Notes: a model not told the origin generated them from the letters alone. Counted from the first letter of the stretch, positions 7,243-21,692 are shown. The stretch is DNA of 37,851 nucleotides from an uncultured Subdoligranulum sp. (GCF_937890665.1 NZ_CALADU010000295.1:1-37851), one strand, 5' to 3'. A program made the numbers and translations.

Positions 7243-8319
7243 ATGTCTTCTTTGCCAACGATTAAAGACGTGGCGCTGCTGGCCGGTGTTTCCATCGGTA
7301 CGGTGGACCGGGTCGTGCACAACCGCGGCAAAGTTTCGGAGCGAAACATGAAAGCGGTGCAAAACGCCATCGATGCGCTGGGCTATCGTCCCAGCCGCAT
7401 TGCCAGTGCGCTAGTCAAACGGCGCAACGGGCTGAAGATCGGCGTCTGCATCCCCAACGTAGAAAGTGAATTCTGGGCTGAAGCCATGGAGGGCGTCCAC
7501 CGTGCCGAGGAAAAACTTTCCCCCTTCGGCGTCACCTTGGTGGTGGATACCAACCGCACCTACGACTTCCGGGACCAAAAGGCCAGCATCCTGCGCCTTC
7601 TGTCCGAAGGGGTCAATGCGCTGCTGCTGGTGCCGGTACAGGGCAAGGAATCCCAGTTGGATGAACTGATCCCGCCCGAGATCCCCTACGCCACTGTGAT
7701 CGAGGATATCCCCGATTCCCGCCGTCTGTTCCACGTAGGCCCCAACGACTGTGCCATGGGCACCTTGGCGGGGCGGCTGGCGCTGCTGTACAGCGGGCCG
7801 GGGCTGCAGTGTGTGATCTTGGCGGCCAATTGCCAGTTCTGGGGCACGCAGGACCGTATCCGCAGCTTTCAGGAGTTTCTGGCCAAGCATGACCCCACGG
7901 CAAAGGTACTTTCTACCTGCGAGATCCCCATCCAAAGCGAGCGCATCGCCTACCAGAGCATCTACGAGATCGCCGAGCAGCAGATGGAACTTCACCCCGA
8001 GATGAACACGTTTTATGTGACCAACGGCTTGACCCAGTGGGCGGCCGCTGCGGTGAAAAACCACAAAAAGCAGGGGCAGATCCGGGTGTTTGGCTATGAA
8101 CATACCGAGATGACCGATACCTTCCTGCGGGATGGTATCATCAGTGCCACCATCTGTCAGGGCCCGGCCCGGCAATGGTACAACGCCATCTATATCATGA
8201 ACGAGGTACTGGCAGGGGAGCGCACCATCGAAAACCCGGTATTCAACGCCGAGTGCCGCATCCTCATCGAGGAAACCATCCCCTTTATGCGGGCGGAATC
8301 CTTCTCCGATACCTTCTGA
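7243..8319 (+). CDS. LacI-family transcriptional regulator
   Basis: A 358-residue repressor-type protein. Residues 6-25 form the LacI helix-turn-helix (TIKDVALLAGVSIGTVDRVV), followed by the hinge helix region near 50-60 (RPSRIASALV) and a periplasmic-binding-protein-like effector domain from about 63. The GTVDRVVHNRG recognition region places it in a subgroup whose effector domain resembles AraF-type binding proteins. The ATG at 7243 follows CGAGGTG. It most likely binds the paired operators in the 3933-4360 divergent promoter region and releases them when the sugar or sugar acid binds. The gene is transcribed alone and ends before a terminator at 8450. Confidence 0.9.
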   Translation: MSSLPTIKDVALLAGVSIGTVDRVVHNRGKVSERNMKAVQNAIDALGYRPSRIASALVKRRNGLKIGVCIPNVESEFWAEAMEGVHRAEEKLSPFGVTLVVDTNRTYDFRDQKASILRLLSEGVNALLLVPVQGKESQLDELIPPEIPYATVIEDIPDSRRLFHVGPNDCAMGTLAGRLALLYSGPGLQCVILAANCQFWGTQDRIRSFQEFLAKHDPTAKVLSTCEIPIQSERIAYQSIYEIAEQQMELHPEMNTFYVTNGLTQWAAAAVKNHKKQGQIRVFGYEHTEMTDTFLRDGIISATICQGPARQWYNAIYIMNEVLAGERTIENPVFNAECRILIEETIPFMRAESFSDTF

Positions 8320-8449
8320 ACGACGGGGACAAAGCAGCGTAACAAAAACTATAAGTTTATTATACCAACCAAGAGTGATGGTTACGAGAAATCTGAAATC
8401 CGGCTTTTCTAAAGCGGAAAAACGGCGGATTTTTCCTGAATCACCAAGG

Positions 8450-8487
8450 GCGGCCTGCGGGAAACCTTTCCCGTGGGCCGCTTTTTT
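8450..8487 (+). terminator. Rho-independent terminator downstream of the LacI-family gene
   Basis: GCGGCC-TG-CGGGAAA pairs with TTTCCCG-TG-GGCCGC around a short loop and is followed by TTTTTT. It lies 130 bp after the lacI-type stop; the sequence between shows no gene. Confidence 0.85.
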
Positions 8488-8681
8488 GCTGCCTGCCCCT
8501 GTCGAACAGTAGGAGAAACAGCGGTAAAAAAACCGGAAAAATACAAACTGTATATAGAAATACGATACTACAAAATGTATTTTTTTCGTGGGGCGCAATG
8601 CGCCATCCGGTGGGCACAATCCACAAAGGAAAGTGGGATTTTTTGTGGCCCTGTGGGCTGGCGCAGGGACGGCAAAGCCTG
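8488..8681. other. Gene-free AT-rich stretch with a second terminator-like hairpin
   Basis: No open frame with a ribosome binding site is seen here. The part at about 8525-8590 is markedly AT-rich for this genome. At 8619-8644, AATCCAC and GTGGGATT form a short stem with one bulge around AAAGGAAA, followed by TTTTTT. This could end a short transcript starting in the AT-rich part, but no convincing promoter pair was found. Confidence 0.35.
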
Positions 8682-8687
8682 TATAAT
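8682..8687 (+). promoter_or_regulatory. -10 box for the SRPBCC gene
   Basis: TATAAT sits 28 bases before the ATG at 8715. The matching -35 region (about 8659) is poor, so the promoter may be weak or need an activator. Confidence 0.55.
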
Positions 8688-8714
8688 GACAGTAGTACGA
8701 AAAGGAGGCGCGCC

Positions 8715-9110
8715 ATGCTCAGCGTACACCAAGAAACGTTTCCCTATCCCATCGAAACGGTGTGGGCGGCGCTCACCGACCTGCAGCATACCCAGTGGCG
8801 CAGCGATCTGGAACGGGTGGGCGTGATGGATGACCGCCACTTTGTGGAGTATACCAAGGGCGGTATCGCCACTCGCTTTACCGTCACCGCGGTGCACCCG
8901 CCCCGGCACTGGGCCTTTGCCATGGAAAACGCCCGGATGACCGGCCGCTGGGTGGGGGTGCTGGAACCGCAGGGAGCGGCCACCCGGGTGATTTTTGCCG
9001 AGTCGGTGTTCCCCAAACATCGCTGGCTGCGCCCGCTGGTGCCCGCCTACCTGCGGCGGCAGCAAGCGCAGTACTGCGCCGACCTGCGCCGCCGTCTGGC
9101 CGAAATTTAG
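8715..9110 (+). CDS. SRPBCC-family (START-like) protein
   Basis: A 131-residue protein of the polyketide-cyclase/START-like SRPBCC group. The N-terminal strand and helix (FPYPIETVWAALTDLQHTQWRSDLERV) are the usual hydrophobic-cavity start, followed by the beta-sheet with G-R-W-V-G-V-L-E-P and a C-terminal helix rich in Arg and Gln. AAAGGAGG lies just before the ATG. It is a single-gene unit with its own promoter and terminator. Members bind hydrophobic ligands or act on lipids or stress compounds; no specific role can be read here. Length matches the single-domain family. Confidence 0.8.
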   Translation: MLSVHQETFPYPIETVWAALTDLQHTQWRSDLERVGVMDDRHFVEYTKGGIATRFTVTAVHPPRHWAFAMENARMTGRWVGVLEPQGAATRVIFAESVFPKHRWLRPLVPAYLRRQQAQYCADLRRRLAEI

Positions 9111-9112
9111 CA

Positions 9113-9151
9113 AAAATCGGAGCTTTGCTTTTGCAAAGCTCCGATTTTTTT
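9113..9151 (+). terminator. Terminator after the SRPBCC gene
   Basis: A perfect 16-bp stem, AAAATCGGAGCTTTGC paired with its complement around a TTTT loop, runs into a T-run. It starts two bases after the stop codon. Confidence 0.93.
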
Positions 9152-9210
9152 TGTCGGGACGGCAGGCGGCGGGGACGTAATGGACGCCGAACGCCCCGAC
9201 AGGGAACCCC

Positions 9211-9240
9211 TTGACGGCGCCCGGCGGCCCGCCCTATACT
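9211..9240 (+). promoter_or_regulatory. Promoter of the alpha/beta hydrolase gene
   Basis: TTGACG (9211-9216), an 18-bp spacer and TATACT (9235-9240), with the start codon 29 bases downstream. Confidence 0.78.
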
Positions 9241-9268
9241 AGGACCAGTAAAAAAGGAGGGATGGGCG

Positions 9269-10006
9269 ATGAAGGAAAATGCTTCCGGCACCAGCCATGC
9301 CCGGCGGACCGCCAAACGGGTGGCGGCGGTGCTTTTGGCGGTTGTTCTGGTACTGGCGGTGGGGACCGGGTGGTATCTGTCGGACTACTACCGGGCCGAG
9401 GAGGTGGCCACGGCGGTGCTGGCGCAGGGGCAGGGGATCACCACACAGGACAACCTGACGGTGCTGACCCCCACGGTGCCCGGTGACACCGCTTTGATTT
9501 TTTACCCCGGAGCCAAGGTGGAGGCGACCGCCTATCTGCCGTTGTTGGATGCGATCCGCCAGCGCACCGGGCTGACCTGTATACTGGTGGATATGCCGTT
9601 TCATATGGCCATCTTTGATGTCAACGCCGCCCAAGCGGTGATGGACGACTTTCCCCAGTACCAGCACTGGTATATCGCCGGGCATTCCATGGGCGGGGCG
9701 ATGGCCTCTCAGTTTGCGGCCGACCATCCCGATGAGGTGGACGGTTTGATTCTGCTGGGGGCCTACCTCTATGGGGAATACCCCACCGACCGTACCTTGA
9801 CGGTCTACGGCTCGCTGAACCAAAGCGTGGAGGATAAACTGGACTACACCGAGAATGTGGTGGAGATCGAGGGTGGCAACCATGCCCAGTTCGGCAACTA
9901 CGGCCCCCAAAAAGGGGATGCGCCCGCGACGATCTCGGCAGAAGGGCAGCAGGACCAGACGGTGGACGCCATCGAGGCTTTTCTGGCGGTCCGGTCTGCG
10001 GCTTGA
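9269..10006 (+). CDS. Membrane-anchored alpha/beta hydrolase
   Basis: A 245-residue protein. Residues 17-37 form one N-terminal transmembrane or signal-anchor segment after an Arg/Lys-rich start, so the catalytic part (from about 60) should face outside. The nucleophile elbow is GHSMGG with Ser140, and the catalytic His is His205 in GGNHAQFG; the acidic member of the triad is not certain. A motif FYPGAKVEATAYLPL near 78-92 is typical of a Firmicutes alpha/beta-hydrolase group often annotated only as hydrolase (PF12695-like). AAGGAGG precedes the ATG by eight bases. The gene stands alone between its promoter and a strong terminator. The substrate is unknown. Confidence 0.85.
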   Translation: MKENASGTSHARRTAKRVAAVLLAVVLVLAVGTGWYLSDYYRAEEVATAVLAQGQGITTQDNLTVLTPTVPGDTALIFYPGAKVEATAYLPLLDAIRQRTGLTCILVDMPFHMAIFDVNAAQAVMDDFPQYQHWYIAGHSMGGAMASQFAADHPDEVDGLILLGAYLYGEYPTDRTLTVYGSLNQSVEDKLDYTENVVEIEGGNHAQFGNYGPQKGDAPATISAEGQQDQTVDAIEAFLAVRSAA

Positions 10007-10028
10007 CGGGAACCCCCTTTGATGCAAA

Positions 10029-10070
10029 AAACCGACCCCCGCGCGGCAGATTCCGCGTGGGGGTCGGTTT
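10029..10070 (+). terminator. Long terminator hairpin between convergent genes
   Basis: An 18-bp stem (AAACCGACCCCCGCGCGG and its complement) with a single G-T pair and a six-base loop, ending GGTTT. It lies between the hydrolase gene and the convergent flavin-reductase gene. A-rich sequence on the left side would give a U-tail on the minus strand, so it may serve both transcripts. Confidence 0.85.
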
Positions 10071-10082
10071 GGTACAGGGGAC

Positions 10083-10643
10083 TCAGCGCAGGGCGGCGCC
10101 GTCGTGGAAGGCCTGACCGGCGACCTCGCCCAGCACCCGGTAGGTGTTGTGGATGGGGTCAAAGACCAGCGGGCGCAGCTTGTCGGGGTCGATCTTGCCG
10201 TCGGCGTCCAACACCGATTCGTCGGCGCTCACGTTGACGATCTCGCCCACCAGACGGCAGCTCTCGGGGTCATAGCTGACCAGCCGGCACTCCACCGTCA
10301 TGGGCAGCTCGTCGATGCAGGGGGCGTCCACAAAGGTCGAAGGGGTGGTGTGCCATCCCGCTTTGGCCAGCTTGTCGGCCACGGTGTTGCCCGAGGCGAT
10401 GCCCACGTAGTCGCAGGCGACCAGTTGGTCTGCGGTGGCCATGCTTACCGTGAAGGCCTTGCGGGCCAGCAGGTTGGCGGTGGTTTTGTGCCCGGCGCTG
10501 ATGCACAGCGAAATTTGGGTGTCATCGCTGATGCCGCCCCATGCGGCGTTCATGGCGTCGGGGGTGCCGTCGGGGCCGTAGGTGCCCAGAATAAAAACCG
10601 GCTGGGGATAGGTCCAGGGCTTTGCACCAAAATTTTTACGCAT
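10083..10643 (-). CDS. Flavin reductase-like protein (FMN-binding split barrel)
   Basis: A 186-residue protein of the flavin-reductase-like, FMN-binding split-barrel family. It starts with the usual P-x-P-V-x-I-x-G-T-Y segment, then N-A-A-W-G-G near 45, a conserved region with ISAGHKTTANL near 65-75, and C-R-L near 140. These proteins bind FMN and pass electrons from NAD(P)H or ferredoxin; many are of unknown partner. The ATG at 10643 has GGGAGG seven bases upstream. The frame stays open for another 97 codons upstream to 10934, but that part lacks a ribosome binding site and contains the promoter, so it is not coding. The gene is monocistronic. Confidence 0.88.
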   Translation of the reverse strand: MRKNFGAKPWTYPQPVFILGTYGPDGTPDAMNAAWGGISDDTQISLCISAGHKTTANLLARKAFTVSMATADQLVACDYVGIASGNTVADKLAKAGWHTTPSTFVDAPCIDELPMTVECRLVSYDPESCRLVGEIVNVSADESVLDADGKIDPDKLRPLVFDPIHNTYRVLGEVAGQAFHDGAALR

Positions 10644-10713
10644 ACAAAAAACCTCCCATGCAGTGGGGCCGGCTGCCGGCAAACGCCGGGGGCCGTGCCC
10701 CGCTTTTTCTTCC

Positions 10714-10719
10714 ATTGTA
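10714..10719 (-). promoter_or_regulatory. Extended -10 promoter for the flavin reductase-like gene
   Basis: On the minus strand TGGTACAAT gives an extended -10 (TG-n-TACAAT) about 70 bases before the start codon. The -35 region is a poor T-rich match. Confidence 0.6.
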
Positions 10720-10739
10720 CCACACTCTGCGTTAGGAAA

Positions 10740-10990
10740 AAGCAAAATTTTTTGCTTCTGACTCCCCTTAAATGGAGTTCCGACTGCAAAAAGCCCGGCG
10801 GACCTTTCGGCACCAGCCTGACACATTGCGCCGAAACGGACTTCCTGCACCGGCTTGGCGGATAAGCCGGTACAGACGCAAGGATTTCCCACGGGGCCCT
10901 TTTCCATAAAAATGTCCGCCGTGCTTTTTCTCAAACAGTAACTTTCTTACAGGCTATGAACCTCTGCGCCGCCCCACCCCAAAAAGTGCC
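10740..10990. other. Gene-free intergenic region with several inverted repeats
   Basis: No gene is supported here. It holds AAGCAAAA-TT-TTTTGCTT (10740-10757), ACTCC-N8-GGAGT (10761-10778), a nine-position stem at 10805-10813/10828-10836, and a perfect ACCGGCTT/AAGCCGGT stem with a seven-base loop (10849-10871). The one imperfect position in the third stem would be a G-U pair in a minus-strand RNA but an A-C mismatch in a plus-strand RNA, which hints at a leftward RNA. It does not match a riboswitch class I recognise. Confidence 0.4.
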
Positions 10991-11007
10991 TTGCGGCGTA
11001 AAAACGG

Positions 11008-11037
11008 TTGCAGCTACCGGCCCCCCTTTGTTATAAT
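11008..11037 (+). promoter_or_regulatory. Promoter of the RpiR-family regulator gene
   Basis: TTGCAG (11008-11013), an 18-bp spacer and TATAAT (11032-11037), ending 22 bases before the start codon at 11060. Confidence 0.78.
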
Positions 11038-11059
11038 AAGGGGGAAGGAGGCTTGCTGC

Positions 11060-11872
11060 ATGGGGATCCTTTACACACGGCTGCTGATCGTACTCAACGA
11101 CCGAGATTTACATTCCACCGACTACCATATCGCGCTGGTCATGCTGCAAAACATGCAGCGGCTGGCGGAACTGTCCATCCAAGAATTGGCGGGGCTGTGC
11201 AACGTGTCCAAGTCCACCATCTCCAAGTTCATTCGGGAGCTGGGGTACGAGGACTTTGCCGATTTCCGCAATGCCGCCATCTTCGAGGACAATAAATACC
11301 ACAACAGTTTCAACTTTGTGCAGGATGTGATGGGCTTTCTGGAGGAGCATCCCACCGATTCCTACTTTTTGGAAGTTCTGCGGGATATGCAGGAATCCTA
11401 CGCCTCGCTGGATTGGGCGGCGGTGGACCGGTTGGTGGCGGATCTGGCCCAGCACGAGCGGGTGGCGGCCTTCGGCATGATGTTTTCCGAAACGGCGGCG
11501 CTGGATCTGCAGATCAAGCTGGGGTACAACGGCAAGTTCATCTTCACCAGCATGAGCGACCGCAAACAGATGGAATTTTTGCGGCAGGCCGACGAAAATA
11601 CCCTGATCCTTGTTTTCAGCGACAGCGGCGACTATCTGAACCGCTACCGCAACATCCGGGACTTTGTGCGCAAAAGCGACTTTGACGATACCAAGGGCAA
11701 GGTGGTGCTTATCACCTCCAACCCCGAGGCCGCGCAGGACCCCCGGGTGGCTTACAGTGTGCTTTACCGCCGCACCGGTACGCTGCACACCCACCGGATG
11801 GTCTACCAACTGCTCACCGATCTGGTGGCCTATCGCTACCGGGTCTATCTGAAAGAACACAGCGAAAGCTGA
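11060..11872 (+). CDS. MurR/RpiR-family transcriptional regulator of the beta-glucoside operon
   Basis: A 270-residue regulator. The N-terminal helix-turn-helix spans about 37-62 (LSIQELAGLCNVSKSTISKFIRELG), and a SIS sugar-phosphate-binding domain follows from about 110 to 245, with the modified S-x-S-G motif VFSDSGDY. GGAAGGAGG lies eight bases before ATG 11060; the frame is open further upstream but that part includes the promoter. The gene is followed by a terminator and then a PTS/6-phospho-beta-glucosidase operon whose upstream region carries two copies of a TTTC-N8-GAAA site. RpiR proteins typically sense phosphosugars, so control by a phosphorylated beta-glucoside is likely. Confidence 0.9.
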   Translation: MGILYTRLLIVLNDRDLHSTDYHIALVMLQNMQRLAELSIQELAGLCNVSKSTISKFIRELGYEDFADFRNAAIFEDNKYHNSFNFVQDVMGFLEEHPTDSYFLEVLRDMQESYASLDWAAVDRLVADLAQHERVAAFGMMFSETAALDLQIKLGYNGKFIFTSMSDRKQMEFLRQADENTLILVFSDSGDYLNRYRNIRDFVRKSDFDDTKGKVVLITSNPEAAQDPRVAYSVLYRRTGTLHTHRMVYQLLTDLVAYRYRVYLKEHSES

Positions 11873-11882
11873 AACATTTCCC

Positions 11883-11923
11883 GCGCCGGGAAGGGCTTGG
11901 CCGTCCTTCCCGGCGCTTTTTTT
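11883..11923 (+). terminator. Terminator after the RpiR-family gene
   Basis: GCGCCGGGAAGG (11883-11894) pairs perfectly with CCTTCCCGGCGC (11905-11916) and is followed by TTTTTTT. Confidence 0.93.
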
Positions 11924-11935
11924 GTGGGGTGCCAG

Positions 11936-11951
11936 TTTCCGAAAATCGAAA
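11936..11951. promoter_or_regulatory. Candidate RpiR operator, copy 1
   Basis: TTTC-N8-GAAA within GTTTCCGAAAATCGAAAAG. The same site recurs 97 bp downstream with only two differing bases in 19. Both lie between the RpiR gene and the beta-glucoside operon. Confidence 0.6.
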
Positions 11952-12032
11952 AGTTCGGCGCTGTGAAGCCGGGCAGGACGTGGGCAAAATGTACAAAAAA
12001 TGAAGACAATGTGGTATTTTTTGGGCTTTCTG

Positions 12033-12048
12033 TTTCTAAAAATCGAAA
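12033..12048. promoter_or_regulatory. Candidate RpiR operator, copy 2
   Basis: TTTC-N8-GAAA within GTTTCTAAAAATCGAAAAG. It ends about 28 bp upstream of the nearest -10-like box and would overlap the -35 region, so binding here could block or recruit RNA polymerase. Confidence 0.6.
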
Positions 12049-12070
12049 AGCCCCGCAAAATCCTTGTGAA

Positions 12071-12081
12071 TATAGTATAGT
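12071..12081 (+). promoter_or_regulatory. Candidate -10 region of the beta-glucoside operon
   Basis: Two overlapping TATAGT boxes (12071-12076 and 12076-12081) lie about 60 bp before the first gene. No good -35 sequence is at the right distance, which fits a promoter needing activation or de-repression. The rest of 11924-12139 is AT-rich and holds no gene. Confidence 0.45.
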
Positions 12082-12139
12082 AATTTTAGCAAAAGTTCAG
12101 GAAAAACTGGTTGAACGGTATACAAGGAGTGAGTCGTAG

Positions 12140-13603
<1,464 letters not shown>

Positions 13604-13640
13604 ACCCAGTGTGGGTTACAAATAGAAGGAGGTTATTTTT

Positions 13641-16569
<2,929 letters not shown>

Positions 16570-16594
16570 GCGCACACCCCCCAATAGCTTTCTT

Positions 16595-16630
16595 GGACAG
16601 CCGCCTGCGGGCGGCTGTCCGTTTTCTTTT
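16595..16630 (+). terminator. Terminator of the beta-glucoside operon
   Basis: A perfect 11-bp stem, GGACAGCCGCC (16595-16605) with GGCGGCTGTCC (16610-16620) and a TGCG loop, followed by GTTTTCTTTT. Confidence 0.93.
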
Positions 16631-16670
16631 TCGGTAAATTCTGGTCTTTTGCCGAAAAAAGGACTATACT
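16627..16670 (+). promoter_or_regulatory. MATE gene promoter region with an inverted repeat
   Basis: TATACT at 16665-16670 is the likely -10, without a good -35. Just upstream TTTTTCGG (16627-16634) and CCGAAAAA (16652-16659) form an 8-bp inverted repeat with a 17-bp gap covering the -35 zone, a possible regulator site. Confidence 0.5.
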
Positions 16671-16722
16671 GATACTAACTACCGCCTGCGCCGCGGCGCG
16701 GGCAAGAAAAGGGGAGCTCCGG

Positions 16723-18075
16723 ATGGAGAAAAACGAACTGTTTGAGTCCCTGCCGGTGCCGGTGGCGCTGCGGCGGATGATCGTACCGGCGGCGGTCAGC
16801 CAGATCATTGTGCTGATCTACAACATGGCCGATACCTTCTACATCGGCCGCACCAACAACCCCTATATGCTGGCTGGGGCGTCGCTGATCTTGCCGGTCT
16901 TTAATATGCTGCTCTGCCTGTCCTCGCTGGCGGGCATCGGCGGCGGTACGCTGCTCTCCCGGCTGCTGGGCGTCGGGCAGGAGGACGAGGCCCGCAAGGT
17001 CAGCGCCTTCAGCTTTTGGCTGGCCATCGGGCTGTCGCTGGCTTTCTCGGTAGCGCTGGGGGTCTTTATGGGCCCGGCGCTGCGGTTCCTCGGCGCGGGG
17101 GACAACATCTTCCTCTTTGCCCGGCAGTATTCCTTCTGCGTCATCGTGCTGGGGGCGGTGCCCACCGTCCTCTCCAACGTGATGGCCCATCTGGTGCGCA
17201 GCATCGGCTATTCCAAGGAAGCCGGCTTCGGCATCACGCTGGGGGCTGTCCTCAACATTGCGCTGGACCCCGTGTTTATGTATCTGCTGCTGCCCGACGG
17301 TCAGCAGGTGCTGGGGGTGGGCATCGCCACCTTGCTCTCCAACTGCGTGGCCTGCGGTTACTTTCTGGTCATCCTGTGGCAGATCCGGCAGCATACCGTC
17401 CTCACCGCCGACCCCCGCACCGGACTGCCCAAGGCGGAAAACATCCGGGCTGTCTTTGGGGTGGGCATCCCCTCGGCGGTGGCCAGCCTGCTCTTTGATC
17501 TGGACTATGTGGTGATCGACAAACTGATGGTCGCGTACAGCGAGGTGTCGCTGGCGGCCATCGGCATCGTCCTCAAGGTGGAGCGGCTGCCCTTGAATGT
17601 GGGCATCGGCATCTGTCAGGGCATGGTGCCGCTGGTGGCGTACAACTGTGCCGCCCGCAACGCAAAGCGGATGAATCAGGTCATCGGGCTGTCGATGGCC
17701 ACGGGCCTTGTGGTGGCGGCGGGCAGCATCCTGCTTTACGAAGCCTTCACCCCGGCCATCGTCCGGGTCTTTATCGCCGACCCCGAAACGGTGGGGCTGG
17801 CCACCACTTTCCTGCGCATCCGCATTTTGGCCACCCCGCTGATGTTCCTCAGCTTTTTCACCGTCTATATCTTCCAAGGCTTCGGCAAGGGCGGCGTTTC
17901 GCTGTTCTTGGGCGTGGTAAGGTGGGCGGTGTTCAACATCCCCATGCTCTATCTGCTCAACTTCTTGGTAGGCATGTACGGTATCGTCTGGTCCCAGATC
18001 GCCGCCGACATCCTGACGGTGGCGGTGTCGGCTTACGTGTACCGTACCCGCCGCCCGGCTTTTGCCAGGACATAA
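16723..18075 (+). CDS. MATE-family multidrug/Na+-type efflux protein
   Basis: A 450-residue polytopic inner-membrane exporter with the two-fold MATE repeat. The N-half has SQIIVLIYNMADTFYIGR (about 27-44) and GGGTLLSR (about 74-81), as in MepA-like MATE proteins. The C-half begins near 245 with GVGIPSAVASL. Length is normal for the family. GGGGAG lies six bases before ATG 16723. It is followed by a small XRE regulator with its own promoter, which may or may not control it. The substrate, drug or metabolite, is not readable from sequence. Confidence 0.92.
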   Translation: MEKNELFESLPVPVALRRMIVPAAVSQIIVLIYNMADTFYIGRTNNPYMLAGASLILPVFNMLLCLSSLAGIGGGTLLSRLLGVGQEDEARKVSAFSFWLAIGLSLAFSVALGVFMGPALRFLGAGDNIFLFARQYSFCVIVLGAVPTVLSNVMAHLVRSIGYSKEAGFGITLGAVLNIALDPVFMYLLLPDGQQVLGVGIATLLSNCVACGYFLVILWQIRQHTVLTADPRTGLPKAENIRAVFGVGIPSAVASLLFDLDYVVIDKLMVAYSEVSLAAIGIVLKVERLPLNVGIGICQGMVPLVAYNCAARNAKRMNQVIGLSMATGLVVAAGSILLYEAFTPAIVRVFIADPETVGLATTFLRIRILATPLMFLSFFTVYIFQGFGKGGVSLFLGVVRWAVFNIPMLYLLNFLVGMYGIVWSQIAADILTVAVSAYVYRTRRPAFART

Positions 18076-18077
18076 CC

Positions 18078-18141
18078 AATACTGTAAGTTTGTGAAAAAT
18101 ACTGTGGGTGGGTTTTCCGAGACCCGGCCTTGGTGTATACT
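18078..18141 (+). promoter_or_regulatory. Promoter of the XRE regulator with direct repeats
   Basis: AATACTGT occurs at 18078-18085 and again at 18098-18105, a 20-bp offset of about two helical turns. TTTTCC (18113-18118), a 17-bp spacer and TATACT (18136-18141) form a weak promoter. The repeats sit just upstream of the -35. Confidence 0.5.
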
Positions 18142-18183
18142 GGGAAAACATTCCCCCCACACCCCTAGGAGGTGCAACGAAAG

Positions 18184-18510
18184 ATGGATTGGAGTTCGAT
18201 TGGCCGCAACATCCGGTACTACCGGCTGGAGCAGGACCTGCGGCAGGAAGATCTGGCCGAGGCCATCGGCCTGAGCGGCAACTACATCGGCATGGTGGAG
18301 CGGGGCGAGAAGATCCCCTCGCTGGAAACCTTGGTGGCCATCCTCAATGTGCTGCATATCTCGGCGGATATGGTGCTCACCGATGTGGTGGACACCGGCT
18401 ACACCGTCAAGCAGTCCATGTTGGCCGAGCGCATCGGCCGGCTGCCCGCCGCCGAGCGGGAGCGAATCTACGCCGTGGTGGACCTGCTGGTGCGCTACGC
18501 CGACCGCTGA
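18184..18510 (+). CDS. Small XRE-family helix-turn-helix regulator
   Basis: A 108-residue protein. Residues 6-62 are a Cro/C1-type helix-turn-helix (IGRNIRYYRLEQDLRQEDLAEAIGLSGNYIGMVERGEK). The C-terminal part (about 75-108) is helical and may dimerise. The ATG at 18184 follows TAGGAGG with an 11-base gap; a GTG at 18172 in frame would overlap that site and is rejected. Its targets are unknown; the neighbouring MATE gene and its own promoter, with paired AATACTGT repeats, are the first candidates. No phage or plasmid genes are nearby. Confidence 0.87.
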   Translation: MDWSSIGRNIRYYRLEQDLRQEDLAEAIGLSGNYIGMVERGEKIPSLETLVAILNVLHISADMVLTDVVDTGYTVKQSMLAERIGRLPAAERERIYAVVDLLVRYADR

Positions 18511-18520
18511 CCGGCAAACA

Positions 18521-18556
18521 AAAACCCCCGGACGAGTTTTTCTCGTCCGGGGGTTT
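18521..18556. terminator. Bidirectional terminator between the XRE gene and glvA
   Basis: AAAACCCCCGGACGAG and CTCGTCCGGGGGTTTT form a perfect 16-bp stem with a TTTTT loop. A-run and T-run flanks make it work in both directions for the two convergent genes. Confidence 0.94.
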
Positions 18557-18568
18557 TGCGTTGGGGGA

Positions 18569-21510
<2,942 letters not shown>

Positions 21511-21596
21511 GGTATTCTCCTTTGCACACCGAATGGGGACTGCTTGGTGGGTGCGTCCACCCCCTATGCGATGTCCACGGCCGTATCGCTGCCAAC

Positions 21597-21625
21597 ACTA
21601 TGCCACAAAAAAGAGGCACTGTAAA
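21597..21625 (-). promoter_or_regulatory. Promoter of the glvCA operon
   Basis: On the minus strand TTTACA (21620-21625), a 17-bp spacer and CATAGT (21597-21602), with TG one base upstream of the -10. In the roughly 80-base leader GGTGG-N6-CCACC (about 21546-21561) could form a small hairpin. Confidence 0.65.
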
Positions 21626-21640
21626 CAATTTTTGCCATAC

Positions 21641-21672
21641 AAAAAACGGGTTACCCTGATTGATAACCCGTT
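21641..21672 (-). terminator. Terminator of the RpiR-family gene upstream of glvCA
   Basis: On the minus strand AACGGGTTA pairs with TAACCCGTT (21645-21653 with 21664-21672), followed by TTTT. It separates the regulator transcript from glvCA. A T-run on the other side (21677-21684) would make it work in both directions. Confidence 0.88.
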
Positions 21673-21692
21673 ACGCTTTTTTTTGACTTTTT

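Noticed and set aside
10644..10934. N-terminal extension of the flavin reductase-like protein
   Set aside because: The frame is open but has no ribosome binding site and contains the extended -10 promoter; family similarity begins at the ATG at 10643.
10720..11000. FMN, cobalamin, SAM, THF or ZTP riboswitch upstream of the flavin reductase-like gene
   Set aside because: None of the conserved core sequences I know for these classes could be matched; only plain hairpins are visible.
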